NCBI RefSeq assembly: GCF_024519285.1
Contig: NZ_JAMZCY010000014.1
Span: forward strand, 1 to 64,000
DNA: 64,000 nucleotides
Direction of reading: 5' to 3'
Origin: Cohnella sp. WQ 127256
Lineage (GTDB): Bacteria; Bacillota; Bacilli; Paenibacillales; Paenibacillaceae
Below the pieces are notes generated by a model that saw only the letters and a program-made list of their open reading frames with translations, made no database searches and had not been told where the DNA came from. This document shows positions 1 through 8,704 of this stretch, in pieces (position 1 is the first letter of the stretch; each line of letters starts with the position of its first letter). A program made the position numbers and the translations under genes.

Positions 1-116
1 GATGAGATTTCCCAATTCGTAAGACCCCTTGAAGAACACGAGGTTGATAGGCTCGGGGTGGAAGCGCAGCAATGTGTGGAGCTGACGAGTACTAATAGGT
101 CGAGGGCTTATCCTAA
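1..116 (+). rRNA. 23S ribosomal RNA, 3' end (partial)
   Basis: The first ~116 bases read as the extreme 3' end of bacterial 23S rRNA. They contain the conserved helix segment GAGCTGACGAGTACTAATAG followed by GTCGAGGGCTTATCC, and a 5S gene follows about 100 bases later. The 5' part lies outside the window. The exact mature 3' end is estimated from the usual Bacillales ending. No tRNA lies in the 23S-5S spacer. Confidence 0.95.
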
Positions 117-214
117 GCGAATTGACATTGTAAGACATATGACACACCACTTCTTCTATATAGCTTTACTTCGCATCCAGTTTTCAAGGCACAAGCCTTG
201 TTTAGTAAGTCTGG

Positions 215-331
215 TCTGGTAATAATGGCGGAGGGGTTCCACGCGTACCCATCTCGAACACGACCGTTAAGCCCTCCAGCGCCAATGGTACTTGGACCGC
301 AGGGTCCTGGGAGAGTAGGACGTTGCCAGGC
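215..331 (+). rRNA. 5S ribosomal RNA
   Basis: A 117-base sequence with the 5S landmarks: CCCATCTCGAACACG, GTTAAGCCCTCCAGCGCC and GAGAGTAGGACGTTGCCAGG. The two ends pair (TCTGG with CCAGG). It lies directly behind 23S rRNA and before a strong terminator, so it is the last gene of the rRNA operon. Confidence 0.95.
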
Positions 332-344
332 CAACAATGAAGAA

Positions 345-368
345 AGCACCCTTGCGGGTGCTTTTTTT
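345..368 (+). terminator. Intrinsic terminator of the rRNA operon
   Basis: A 7-bp GC-rich stem (AGCACCC / GGGTGCT) with a 4-base loop, followed by six or more T residues, 13 bases after 5S rRNA. Confidence 0.92.
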
Positions 369-425
369 CGTATGCAAGAGGTACATGATTTCTAGTCATA
401 CGTGATTGTGACGACACTTGGGTGA

Positions 426-690
426 GTTTTCGTGTAGGTAGATAGGTATGGCCTTGTAGAGCCACTAAGGAGCGAATTCAGTCATGCAGTTAGATGGCAC
501 GAAACTACAGAGACACTTTAGATTGATTTCAATCACGCAGTTCGGTCACACCTAACTATAGAGTCACTGATGAGCGATTTCAATTACGCAGTTAGATCAC
601 ACCTAACTGCAGAGGCACTAAATAGCGATTCGATTTCGATCTTGCGATTTCAATCCTACCAAACTGCAGAGGCACCAAGCCAAGTTTTCT
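426..690. repeat. 51-bp tandem repeat array A (about 5 units)
   Basis: Non-coding stretch between the rRNA terminator and the gene at 702. Units of exactly 51 bp start at 426, 477, 528 and 579, followed by a decayed unit up to about 690. The conserved core is CAGTT, then seven bases, then ACCTAACT and AGAGGCAC. The unit at 579 contains a perfect inverted repeat, GCAGTTAG (588-595) / CTAACTGC (603-610), with a 7-base loop. Units are 60-80% alike by eye, so the array is old. The same spacing and core words recur in the array at 41.7-42.2 kb. Confidence 0.85.
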
Positions 691-701
691 TTTACGCAGA
701 T

Positions 702-1229
702 TCACTGATGATAATAGGATACTTCTTTAGATTCCAGACGGACAACACCGTTTCCTTGCTCACGACGCAAGGTGAACAATAGTTTAATTCGTGGAGTAAG
801 CAACCAGAAGTGCCAGTAAATCATGGAAACAACGAGCGAAGAGTGAGCCCATGGATAAAATAATCCAGCGACGCAGCAGCCAACGAGAAATAGATGAAAG
901 TGTAGGCGTCTAAACAAGGATAGCTGAGTGTCCAGCTTCGGAAGTGGTCCGATCCATGGCCAGTCCCGGCGGAAAGTCCATCTCTTCTCAGACAGCTTGT
1001 CTACTCGGCGTACTGTTAATCTTAAGACTAGTGCATGTACGAGGAGCATGAGGACTACACCCATTGCAGAATATATTAAACCTGTCCATCCATAGATTAA
1101 ATATAGCGGGACTAACACTAAGAGAGCGGTGGACATGTAACTATACTTGCTCTCGGGTTGCAGTGCTATTTTACGAATGAGCTTATAATTATAAAAGGTT
1201 GCATCATGCATCTCTGACGGACTAGCCAT
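702..1229 (-). CDS. Small hypothetical membrane protein
   Basis: I do not recognise a family. The protein (about 175 aa) has two hydrophobic hairpins, at roughly residues 35-75 and 115-150, suggesting about four membrane segments. Between them is a basic, Trp-rich stretch with WTFRRDWPWIGPLP. An upstream ATG at 1268 would add 13 residues but has no ribosome binding site. The ATG at 1229 follows AAGGAGG with a 10-base gap and is preferred. The gene is transcribed towards repeat array A and away from gin. B. subtilis has no equivalent gene here. The reading frame and ribosome binding site support a real gene; function is unknown. Confidence 0.75.
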   Translation of the reverse strand: MASPSEMHDATFYNYKLIRKIALQPESKYSYMSTALLVLVPLYLIYGWTGLIYSAMGVVLMLLVHALVLRLTVRRVDKLSEKRWTFRRDWPWIGPLPKLDTQLSLFRRLHFHLFLVGCCVAGLFYPWAHSSLVVSMIYWHFWLLTPRIKLLFTLRREQGNGVVRLESKEVSYYHQ

Positions 1230-1328
1230 CCCTATGTTTCCTCCTTGCATAAAACGTGTTCTGTCCATTACTATCGGCTGTTTGCGCTATTATTGTTATG
1301 GTTGGGTTAGATTTCTTACTATGAATGC

Positions 1329-1357
1329 GTATATTTTCATAGAATACGGACATAATA
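1329..1357 (+). promoter_or_regulatory. Candidate sigma-F promoter of gin
   Basis: GTATA (1329-1333), 14 bases, then GGACATAATA (1348-1357). This fits the forespore sigma-F consensus GYATA / GGNNANAWTR at every defined position. It lies about 30 bases upstream of the gin start. B. subtilis csfB (gin) is known to be sigma-F dependent, which agrees. Confidence 0.6.
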
Positions 1358-1387
1358 GAACCATCAATAGTAAAGGCAGGGATGTTC

Positions 1388-1573
1388 ATGAATGAGAACG
1401 TTGTAAAAACCTGCATGGTTTGCGGAGAGCCGAAAGAAGAAGGTATGACAATAGTAACTGAATTTATTTGTACGTCATGCGAGTCTGAAATGGTGAACAC
1501 GAAGGTGGAGGATGAAAGATATCCATTTTTCGTGAGACAACTGAAGCAATTGTGGGTCCGATTTCACGCTTAA
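1388..1573 (+). CDS. gin: Anti-sigma-G factor Gin (CsfB)
   Basis: A 61-aa protein with the two CxxC zinc knuckles of Gin: CMVC near the N-terminus and CTSC about 16 residues later. The C-terminal part, ending FFVRQLKQLWV, resembles B. subtilis CsfB. Gin holds sigma-G inactive in the forespore until engulfment ends, and can also inhibit sigma-E. Position right after the rRNA operon matches B. subtilis. Two in-frame ATGs exist (1382 and 1388). The second is better spaced from GGCAGGG and is chosen. It is preceded by a sigma-F-like promoter and followed by a terminator, so it is monocistronic. Confidence 0.88.
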   Translation: MNENVVKTCMVCGEPKEEGMTIVTEFICTSCESEMVNTKVEDERYPFFVRQLKQLWVRFHA

Positions 1574-1595
1574 ACGCTTAATGCTTAATAGATGA

Positions 1596-1632
1596 GGTTG
1601 AACAGTTACTAACTGTTTAGCCTTTTTTTTTT
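1596..1632 (+). terminator. Intrinsic terminator after gin
   Basis: A 12-bp stem with two or three wobble pairs (GGTTGAACAGTT / AACTGTTTAGCC) and a 3-base loop, followed by ten T residues. Confidence 0.9.
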
Positions 1633-1731
1633 GCAAAGAGAGCAATTGATGCTTACTTCTAACGATTTGTAACGAAGACCAGAAACAGATATAATACTTC
1701 TTAGGCCCTAATAATGAACAGGTGATTACTA

Positions 1732-2358
1732 ATGCAAATATTAAAAGATGAGATCCGCAACCGAATTGTATTGGCCGCATTAAAGGAGTTTAAACGTATA
1801 GGTTATACGAAAGCCTCGATGCGTCAGATTGCCCAAGAAGCAGGAGTAACAAGCGGTAATATCTATCGGTATTACACGAACAAGGAACAGCTATTCGATG
1901 CAATTGTTCAGCCTGTATATGAACAGTTTACCGAATATATGCTAGATATCAGTCAGGATCTAGACCTCAGGAATACGCAAAAGTCCCTATGTACAGTGAA
2001 CTATTTTAGCAAAATTGAGAGTACCATAGTGGAGCTATTCAAAACGTACAGCAGTGAGCTCATGATACTGCTAAATCGGAGTGCGGGCTCTAAGTATGAG
2101 ACGGCGAAGTCAGACTTAATTCAGCTAACCTTTTGCATACTTGAGAAGGTGGTTATGAAGGCAAAGGGTAGCAATGCTGCTCTTAATGATAACGATAAGG
2201 AAATTGCGCTTGTTCGTATGCTTGCCTCAACAATTGTAGAAGGGATATGTATTATTTTAAGGGATAATGAAGAAGGCGATACGCTAAAGGCTCTTGTGGA
2301 CCAATTTTTATATGTTTATTCTGAGGGAATCACAGGATTAATCAAACAAATGTCCTAG
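1732..2358 (+). CDS. TetR/AcrR-family transcriptional regulator
   Basis: A 208-aa protein. Residues about 5-55 form a TetR DNA-binding domain: a helix with IVLAALKEFKRIGY, then the helix-turn-helix SMRQIAQEAGVTSGNIYRYY and NKEQLFDAIV. The rest is an alpha-helical ligand-binding domain with no specific signature. It ends 17 bases before the MMPL transporter gene on the same strand, so the two probably form an operon. By analogy with such pairs it likely represses that operon and is released by a toxic lipid or drug; the ligand is not predictable. Neither gene is in B. subtilis at this place, so the pair is an insertion relative to the conserved order. Confidence 0.9.
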   Translation: MQILKDEIRNRIVLAALKEFKRIGYTKASMRQIAQEAGVTSGNIYRYYTNKEQLFDAIVQPVYEQFTEYMLDISQDLDLRNTQKSLCTVNYFSKIESTIVELFKTYSSELMILLNRSAGSKYETAKSDLIQLTFCILEKVVMKAKGSNAALNDNDKEIALVRMLASTIVEGICIILRDNEEGDTLKALVDQFLYVYSEGITGLIKQMS

Positions 2359-2375
2359 AAGAGGGGTTTTTTATT

Positions 2376-4583
2376 ATGAGAACAATTATAAAATGGCGTT
2401 GGTTGATACTAATCATCTGGCTTGCTGCGACTACTTTACTTACGGTATTTCAACCTGATGTTAATGCAATTTTGCACCAAAGAGGCCAAGACCCTTTATC
2501 TGATAATAGTCCGTCTAAGGTCGCTAGTAAGCTGCTAAGTGAAATGAACCAATCCAAAGGTATGAGTAATATTCTTATTTTCCACGATAAGGATAAACTA
2601 TCTGATGAGGACATGAAGCAAATCGCATCGGGTATCAGCAGCTTAAGAGAGAAGCAGAAGGAACTAGGCTTAACGCAATTTATAGATCCAATTACGGTGC
2701 CTGCTGCGAAATCCTCGCTTATTTCACCAGATGGAACGACCTTAATGGCTAGCTTCATTCTTGAGAAGGAAGGCCGTAGTGTCGATGATATCCAAAAGGA
2801 GATCGATCTTGTTCTCAAGGATGTAAATGTGGAGCATTATTTAAGCGGTGAGGATTTCATCCAGAATGATTACATAAAGGCATCAACCGAAGGGGTAGAG
2901 AAAAGCGCAATATTAACCGTTATCTTTATTCTCGTTGTCTTGTTCGTGATGTTCCGTTCGGTCGTTATACCGTTCGTGTCATTAGCAGCGGTTGGGGTGT
3001 CTTACCTATGCTCAATGGGAATTGCGGCTCAGGTCATCGATAAGTTCGATTTTCCGATCACGAGTGTTACGCAAATGCTACTTGTTCTCATCTTGTTCGG
3101 CATAGGCACGGATTATAATATATTGCTGTTCAACCGTTTCAAAGAAGAGTTAGCGCATGGTAGCTCTGTAGATGATGCGATCATTACTTCCTACAAAACA
3201 GCAGGTAAAACGATCATATATAGTATTTTGACGGTATTCATCGCATTTGCAGGGCTTAGCTTCTCCGAATTCGGAATTTACAAGTCTGCTAACGTCGTCG
3301 CTATAGGCGCTGTGGTCCTTGTACTGGAAATATTAACGCTTACACCATTCCTACTGAAGACGCTTGGAACGAAGCTGTTCTGGCCATCTAAGAAGGTTGC
3401 AGGGCATAAAGAAAGCCGCTTCTGGGCGAAGTTAACCGAAGGTTCTGTTAAGCGTCCTGTTCTCACTACAGCGATTATCATTGTTCTTCTTATACCGGTA
3501 TTGCTGACGAGTGGGCAAAAATTAAGCTTTGATCAATTGGAGGAGCTCGGTACGGGTCATCCATCGACCAAGGGCTTTAGCTTGGTGGGAGAGCACTTTA
3601 GCCGCGGGCAGGCTCTGCCAACAACGATTGTCATTGCAAATGACAAAGTGATGGATAATAACGAATCGTTTAGCGCTGTAGAGAAGCTTACGAACAACCT
3701 CAAGAAGGTTGAAGGAGTACTCGCAGTTTCTAGTGTTACACAGCCGCAGGCTGCACCAATCGATTTCTTCTATGCTAGTGGTCAGACGGAGGCGGATGGC
3801 TCGAAGAAGTTTTTCGTCCCAGATCAGATGCTTGCAAGTCCAGATTTCCAGCAGTCGATGGCGAGCTTCATGTCCCAAGACCGCATGATTACGAAATTGA
3901 TAGTTATTCTAAAGGACGATCCTTACTCGCCTGCGGCATTAGATACCATTGAGAGAATTAACGACGAGTTATCCACTAGTCTTGAAGGAACGGCACTGTC
4001 AGGCGCTACTTCTGCTGCAGCAGGTCCGAGCTCTACAACGTACGATATGAACAAAGCACAGATCAAGTCTTTTAACGGTACGGCTATTATCGTCATCGTT
4101 AGTGTGTTCATCGTACTTTTATTTGTAATCCGTGCATTCTGGCCAGCGGTTTACATTGTATTATCATTGCTAGCTTCTTATTATGTAGCGATGAGTGCTT
4201 CAAAGCTAGTTACGGAGTACGTGATTGGTGCCGACGGAGTATCTTCCTTCGTACCATTCTTCTCCTTTATCGTAATTGTGGCAGTGGGCGTTGATTATAG
4301 TATTTTCCTCATGATGAGATATAAAGAGTATGGAAAAATAGCTCCGAAGGAAGCAATCGTCAAGTCTGCGAAAAGCGTTGGAGGAGTCATCATCTCTGCG
4401 ATGGTTATTCTCGGCGGAACTTTTGCGACATTGATTCCATCAGGGCTAGTGCTTCTTATTGAGTTGGCGGCAGCAGTAATTGTTGGCTTGCTGGTACTGT
4501 GCTTTATCTTATTGCCTATGCTTGTACCGGCTCTAATCGTGCTTCCGGAATCATTCAAGAAGAAACGTGTAGGGAAATCTTAA
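2376..4583 (+). CDS. MMPL-family (RND superfamily) transporter
   Basis: A 735-aa inner-membrane exporter built as a duplicated half. Each half has one membrane segment, an extracellular domain, then a bundle of five segments. The two RND proton-relay motifs are visible: GTDYN near residue 244 (followed by FNRFKEEL) and GVDYS near residue 637 (followed by MMRYKEYG). The N-terminal segment is residues 6-23. The family exports lipids, siderophore-like molecules or hydrophobic drugs using proton motive force. The closest B. subtilis relatives are the YdgH/YdfJ type. The tight linkage to a TetR regulator points to inducible efflux. Substrate unknown. Confidence 0.92.
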   Translation: MRTIIKWRWLILIIWLAATTLLTVFQPDVNAILHQRGQDPLSDNSPSKVASKLLSEMNQSKGMSNILIFHDKDKLSDEDMKQIASGISSLREKQKELGLTQFIDPITVPAAKSSLISPDGTTLMASFILEKEGRSVDDIQKEIDLVLKDVNVEHYLSGEDFIQNDYIKASTEGVEKSAILTVIFILVVLFVMFRSVVIPFVSLAAVGVSYLCSMGIAAQVIDKFDFPITSVTQMLLVLILFGIGTDYNILLFNRFKEELAHGSSVDDAIITSYKTAGKTIIYSILTVFIAFAGLSFSEFGIYKSANVVAIGAVVLVLEILTLTPFLLKTLGTKLFWPSKKVAGHKESRFWAKLTEGSVKRPVLTTAIIIVLLIPVLLTSGQKLSFDQLEELGTGHPSTKGFSLVGEHFSRGQALPTTIVIANDKVMDNNESFSAVEKLTNNLKKVEGVLAVSSVTQPQAAPIDFFYASGQTEADGSKKFFVPDQMLASPDFQQSMASFMSQDRMITKLIVILKDDPYSPAALDTIERINDELSTSLEGTALSGATSAAAGPSSTTYDMNKAQIKSFNGTAIIVIVSVFIVLLFVIRAFWPAVYIVLSLLASYYVAMSASKLVTEYVIGADGVSSFVPFFSFIVIVAVGVDYSIFLMMRYKEYGKIAPKEAIVKSAKSVGGVIISAMVILGGTFATLIPSGLVLLIELAAAVIVGLLVLCFILLPMLVPALIVLPESFKKKRVGKS

Positions 4584-4614
4584 ACTATGAATTCAGAGGA
4601 AAGAAGGCATTAAA

Positions 4615-6108
4615 TTGGTAGTGGGAAAAGATCGGGCACCGTTATTTGAGACGTTAGTTGCCCATGCGCGACTACAGGCTCATGCTTTCCATGTTCCTGG
4701 ACATAAACAACGGGTGACTTGGGAAGGGGAAGAGGGCTCTGCGACTTCCTATTATGGTTCACTGCTCGATCTCGATGTGACTGAGCTATCCGATACGGAT
4801 GATTTACATCATCCAGAGGGACCCCTCATGGAGGCACAGTTGCTTGCAGCAGACTGCTTCGGAGCAGAGGAAACCCGATTTCTCATTGGAGGTAGCACAG
4901 TCGGTAACTTAGCGATGATTATGGGAGTTTGCTCACCTGGAGAGTTAGTTATCGTACAACGGAACGTTCACAAGTCAATTATTCATGGCCTAATGCTAGC
5001 AGGAGCTAGAGCTGTTCTACTCCCTCCGGATGTCGATGTGGTTTCCGGATTAGCGACAGTGCCAGGAGATCAGCTATTGGAGGCGACACTTGAGCGGTAT
5101 TCAGATGCCAAAGCGGTCATCCTCTCCTCTCCCAACTATTATGGGATGAGTAAGGATTTGAAGCCGCTCATTGCACTCGCCCATAAATACGATATTCCTG
5201 TACTAGTCGACGAAGCACACGGACCGCATTTCGGATTTCATCCGAGCTTTCCCCAATCCGCTCTGCAATTGGAGGCAGACCTGGTTGTGCAATCTACTCA
5301 TAAAATGCTCTCCGCTATGACAATGGGGGCTATGCTTCACATGCAGGGTAATCGTGTGCCTAGACCTTTGGTTCGTCAAGCATTAACGATGGTGCAGAGC
5401 TCAAGTCCCTCTTTTCCAATCATGGCGTCTCTAGATTTAGCTAGGAAGCAGCTACATACGCAAAAGGAGTTGGCTTTCTATTCCGGTCTTGAAGCTGTAT
5501 CGCATACAATTAAAGATTTACACTTAACATCGTTTAGGGCACTCGGATATGGAGAATATATTAGTGAGGGGATTTCATACGATCCGTTCAAGCTTGTTTT
5601 GTTCGATGAGTCAGCAAAATTAAGTGGGTTCGAGCTAAGAGATGAGCTTTTGCAGAGAAAATGCGTAGCGGAGATGGCAGATGCACAGTATGTGGTTATG
5701 GCCTTCGGGACGGGCTCAACAAGAGCAGATGGTGAATGCTTACGTGCCGCATTATTGGATATCGAGACTCGTTTGCGGTCAAATTATGATGGTATTGATC
5801 CTATTCCGCAGGTAATGACATCGCACACGTCCTCTTCAGACCAGTCCTTCTACGCTATATCTGTGCCGGAGCCTGTTTTGTTCCGTAGAGAAGCTTACTC
5901 TTCACAGGCTGTTCCTTTGGATAAGAGTATAGGCTTAAAGGCAGCAGAATGGGTTATTCCTTATCCGCCGGGTATACCTGTCCTTTACCCGGGTGAAACT
6001 ATAACGTTAGAGATTGTGGAACAATTGCAGCAGTGGCAGCATAAGGGTGCACAAATTCAAGGCGCACAAGATCCCGAGCTCCAGTTCATTCAGATACAGG
6101 TGAAATAG
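4615..6108 (+). CDS. yaaO: PLP-dependent Orn/Lys/Arg decarboxylase-like protein YaaO
   Basis: A 497-aa fold-type I PLP enzyme of the group III decarboxylase family. Near the N-terminus is HAFHVPGHKQ, the typical opening of this family. DEAHGPHFGFH precedes the Schiff-base lysine K230 in STHKML. The C-terminal domain contains PYPPGIPVLYPGE, conserved in lysine and arginine decarboxylases. It lacks the N-terminal wing domain of the large inducible enzymes. The start is TTG, 7 bases after a purine-rich AGGAAAGAAGG. Position upstream of tmk matches B. subtilis yaaO. The substrate (Lys, Arg or Orn) cannot be read from the sequence. Confidence 0.9.
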   Translation: MVVGKDRAPLFETLVAHARLQAHAFHVPGHKQRVTWEGEEGSATSYYGSLLDLDVTELSDTDDLHHPEGPLMEAQLLAADCFGAEETRFLIGGSTVGNLAMIMGVCSPGELVIVQRNVHKSIIHGLMLAGARAVLLPPDVDVVSGLATVPGDQLLEATLERYSDAKAVILSSPNYYGMSKDLKPLIALAHKYDIPVLVDEAHGPHFGFHPSFPQSALQLEADLVVQSTHKMLSAMTMGAMLHMQGNRVPRPLVRQALTMVQSSSPSFPIMASLDLARKQLHTQKELAFYSGLEAVSHTIKDLHLTSFRALGYGEYISEGISYDPFKLVLFDESAKLSGFELRDELLQRKCVAEMADAQYVVMAFGTGSTRADGECLRAALLDIETRLRSNYDGIDPIPQVMTSHTSSSDQSFYAISVPEPVLFRREAYSSQAVPLDKSIGLKAAEWVIPYPPGIPVLYPGETITLEIVEQLQQWQHKGAQIQGAQDPELQFIQIQVK

Positions 6109-6132
6109 CGCAATTGTATAGAGGAGCCTGAA

Positions 6133-7596
6133 ATGTTAAAGGATCAAGAGGCTAGAGATATTCGGAAAATTATAGCATGGGGGACAGGAATCGTCGCCAG
6201 TGCTCTTATTATCGGAGTAATCATAATATCGCCGGTAATCGGATTAGCAGATAGCGGTGATTTCGGTCGGGTGCTAGGGGTGACCGGATTAGCCGTACTT
6301 GATCCTAAACAGTCTTACGATGAGTTATATTTTAATTATGCACATCAGCATTTTGGCTATGGTGGTTACAGCTTAGGTGGATATATTTCTACCCATGTCA
6401 TCCTTGTTGCGGTGGCAGGATTAATTGGCAGAGTAATTAATGGCGAGGTATTCGATATTCGTGTACTCGGCGTTTGTTACTCTGTTTTATTCGTATGGGC
6501 GATAACATTGTTAGTTAGAAATGCACCCGAAGTGAAAAGGCGAAGTAACACGATTATCATAGCCGTAATATTAGCGCTCAGCTTGCTTTTTGTGTTCGCT
6601 GACATCGGATATTTGGCTTATTTTCAATCGTTCTTCGGTGAGCCGTATGCTCTTATTGCCATGTTACTTATGGTTGCGTCGGCGATTGCGCTAGCTACTT
6701 CTACTTATCCAACGGGTAAACTATTGGCGCTATTCGTAATAGCAGCCTTAGCAGTAGCTACATCTAAGATTCAGAATGCACCACTCGGATTTGTTTTTGC
6801 GGTACTCGCTTGGAGAATGATCGGCTTAAGGAACGATAGGAAGTGGAGAAGGCAAATAGGAACAGGTGTAGCTGTGCTAGTCATCGGTTCCGCATTAATG
6901 ATCATTGTCGCTCCAGACAGGCTTAAAAATGCAAACCTGTACCAATCTATCTTCTACGGGGTGTTGAAGGATTCACCACACATAGCCCAAGATATGACGG
7001 ATCTGGGCATACCTAAGAAGTATGCCGTGTTAGCAGGGACGAATTATTTTCAGAAGGATACCGCTATTGCTCAGAGAGATGCTGTGTTACGGCAGGAAGT
7101 GCTGGAGAAGCTGAGTCATAAGGATATTGCGGTGTACTATTTGCGGCATCCTTCAAGATTCATGCAGAAGCTGGATAGGGCTGCAGAAAACTCGATGTTT
7201 ATACGACCTTATTACCTGGGTAATTATGATCAAGCTGCAGGCAAGCGTTCAGGAGCAATCTCCTATACCTATAGTGGATGGAGCCAATGGAAGGTTAAAT
7301 ACATGCCGCACAATTCCATGTGGTACATCGGATGGTTTCTAGCGTATTATGCAGTGTTGGGCGCCCTATGGCTGAGAACCAAGTCAAGAAGGTTTCGATT
7401 ATCACTTGAAACAATGGCAGTGGTCGCTTTAGCTGCAATATTCTCTTGTGTTGTTCCATTAATTGGGGACGGAGAAGCGGATCTAGGTAAGCATTTGTTT
7501 ATGTTTAATGTCTGCTTTGATATGATAGGTATAAGCGTATTTATGAGTTTGGTCTACGGGCTAATCTGGCTCGTTGAACAGAGGGCCCGATCCTAA
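6133..7596 (+). CDS. Polytopic membrane protein, possibly GT-C type glycosyltransferase
   Basis: A 487-aa protein with about ten hydrophobic segments. After the first segment is ADSGDFGRV, an acidic motif facing outside. A soluble loop at about residues 265-385 contains a conserved-looking PHNSMWYIGW. An acidic residue pair after the first membrane helix plus a large loop resembles GT-C glycosyltransferases that use lipid-linked sugars. Membrane proteins with this opening occur in Paenibacillus surface-glycan loci. This is inference; no catalytic site is proven. The gene lies 24 bases after yaaO and 26 bases before tmk, so it is probably cotranscribed. B. subtilis has nothing equivalent here. 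Confidence 0.7.
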   Translation: MLKDQEARDIRKIIAWGTGIVASALIIGVIIISPVIGLADSGDFGRVLGVTGLAVLDPKQSYDELYFNYAHQHFGYGGYSLGGYISTHVILVAVAGLIGRVINGEVFDIRVLGVCYSVLFVWAITLLVRNAPEVKRRSNTIIIAVILALSLLFVFADIGYLAYFQSFFGEPYALIAMLLMVASAIALATSTYPTGKLLALFVIAALAVATSKIQNAPLGFVFAVLAWRMIGLRNDRKWRRQIGTGVAVLVIGSALMIIVAPDRLKNANLYQSIFYGVLKDSPHIAQDMTDLGIPKKYAVLAGTNYFQKDTAIAQRDAVLRQEVLEKLSHKDIAVYYLRHPSRFMQKLDRAAENSMFIRPYYLGNYDQAAGKRSGAISYTYSGWSQWKVKYMPHNSMWYIGWFLAYYAVLGALWLRTKSRRFRLSLETMAVVALAAIFSCVVPLIGDGEADLGKHLFMFNVCFDMIGISVFMSLVYGLIWLVEQRARS

Positions 7597-7622
7597 GGGT
7601 GTAGCTGAAAGGGGAAAGCTTG

Positions 7623-8267
7623 GTGCGAGGCGGATTATTCATCACGATAGAGGGCGGAGAGGGAGCGGGTAAGACAACGCTGATTCACGCTTTGGCGCAT
7701 AAAGCGCAGCAACAGGGTCATGAAGTGATGATTACCCGGGAACCGGGAGGCATTCCAATCGCTGAGGCGATTCGTGCAGTCATCTTAGATACAGGAAATA
7801 CGACGATGGATGCGCGTACGGAGGCATTGTTGTATGCGGCCGCACGAAGGCAGCATCTTGCTGAAAAGGTTTTGCCAGCGCTTGAGAAGGGGATGGTCGT
7901 TATCTGTGACCGTTTCATTGATAGCAGCTTGGCGTATCAGGGGTATGCTCGGGGCTTGGGGATAGAAGCGGTATGGGAAATTAATCGTTTTGCTACGGAA
8001 GGCAACATGCCAGATCTTACGCTCTATCTGGATATCGATCCAGAAATAGGTCTACAAAGAATTGAGCAAAACGGTGAGCGCGAGGTTAACCGCTTAGATC
8101 TGGAGAATCTGGCCTTTCATCGCCGGGTAAGAGAAGGTTATAAGCTCGTAGAAGCAAAGTTCGAGGAGCGGTTTATTACAATAGATGCTTCGGTATCTCC
8201 TGAACAAATTGCCGACCAAGCTTGGCATCATCTAGAGGATAAGATCGCAGGCAAACATAAGATATAA
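7623..8267 (+). CDS. tmk: Thymidylate kinase
   Basis: Phosphorylates dTMP to dTDP, the step common to the de novo and salvage routes to dTTP. About 214 aa, normal for the family. The P-loop GGEGAGKT is at residues 11-18. The DR motif is in CDRFIDSSLAYQGYARG, and TREPGG binds the nucleotide. Two starts are possible: TTG at 7620 and GTG at 7623. The GTG is 8 bases from AAAGGGG and is preferred. It heads the conserved tmk-darA-yaaR-holB-ricT-yabA run. Confidence 0.97.
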   Translation: MRGGLFITIEGGEGAGKTTLIHALAHKAQQQGHEVMITREPGGIPIAEAIRAVILDTGNTTMDARTEALLYAAARRQHLAEKVLPALEKGMVVICDRFIDSSLAYQGYARGLGIEAVWEINRFATEGNMPDLTLYLDIDPEIGLQRIEQNGEREVNRLDLENLAFHRRVREGYKLVEAKFEERFITIDASVSPEQIADQAWHHLEDKIAGKHKI

Positions 8268-8353
8268 GCAAATAGAGGATTTTAACGTAAGTTGTCCAAT
8301 TTATATAAGAAGCTACAGACCCCTATACATGACATTTAGAGGAGGCCTGAACA

Positions 8354-8683
8354 ATGAAATTACTTATTGCCGTTATTCAAGATAAGGATAGTAACCGATT
8401 GTCGAATGCTCTGATCAAGGAAGGGTTTAGGGCGACCAAGCTTGCGAGCACCGGAGGTTTCTTACGTGCAGGCAACACAACATTCCTAATTGGGATAGAG
8501 GATGATCGGATTCAAGGCGCGCTCGATATTATTCGTGCAAACTGCAAAGTGCGTGATCAGTTGGTCACTCCAGTGTCGCCTGTTAGCGGAGCAGCAGATT
8601 CCTACATTCCTTTCCCAGTCGAAGTCCAAGTGGGTGGAGCAGCCGTGTTCGTGCTTCCGGTCGAGAGATTTGAACACTTCTAA
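8354..8683 (+). CDS. darA: Cyclic-di-AMP receptor, PII-like (DarA/PstA)
   Basis: A 109-aa PII-like protein. It opens MKLLIAVIQDKDSNRLSNAL and then has EGFRATKLASTGGFLRAGNTT, the glycine-rich segment that contacts c-di-AMP in DarA trimers. The protein binds c-di-AMP and is thought to pass the signal to an unknown partner. Position between tmk and yaaR matches B. subtilis. The start follows GAGGAGG. A c-di-AMP riboswitch lies 8 kb downstream, so the nucleotide is sensed at both protein and RNA level in this window. Confidence 0.95.
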   Translation: MKLLIAVIQDKDSNRLSNALIKEGFRATKLASTGGFLRAGNTTFLIGIEDDRIQGALDIIRANCKVRDQLVTPVSPVSGAADSYIPFPVEVQVGGAAVFVLPVERFEHF

Positions 8684-8704
8684 GTATTCGGGCGGTGAGT
8701 CGAT

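Noticed and set aside
117..214. tRNA in the 23S-5S spacer
   Set aside because: The ~98-base spacer is A/T-rich and has no tRNA landmarks.
198..465. Short open frames on both strands over the 5S gene
   Set aside because: They overlap 5S rRNA and its terminator and have no coding signature.
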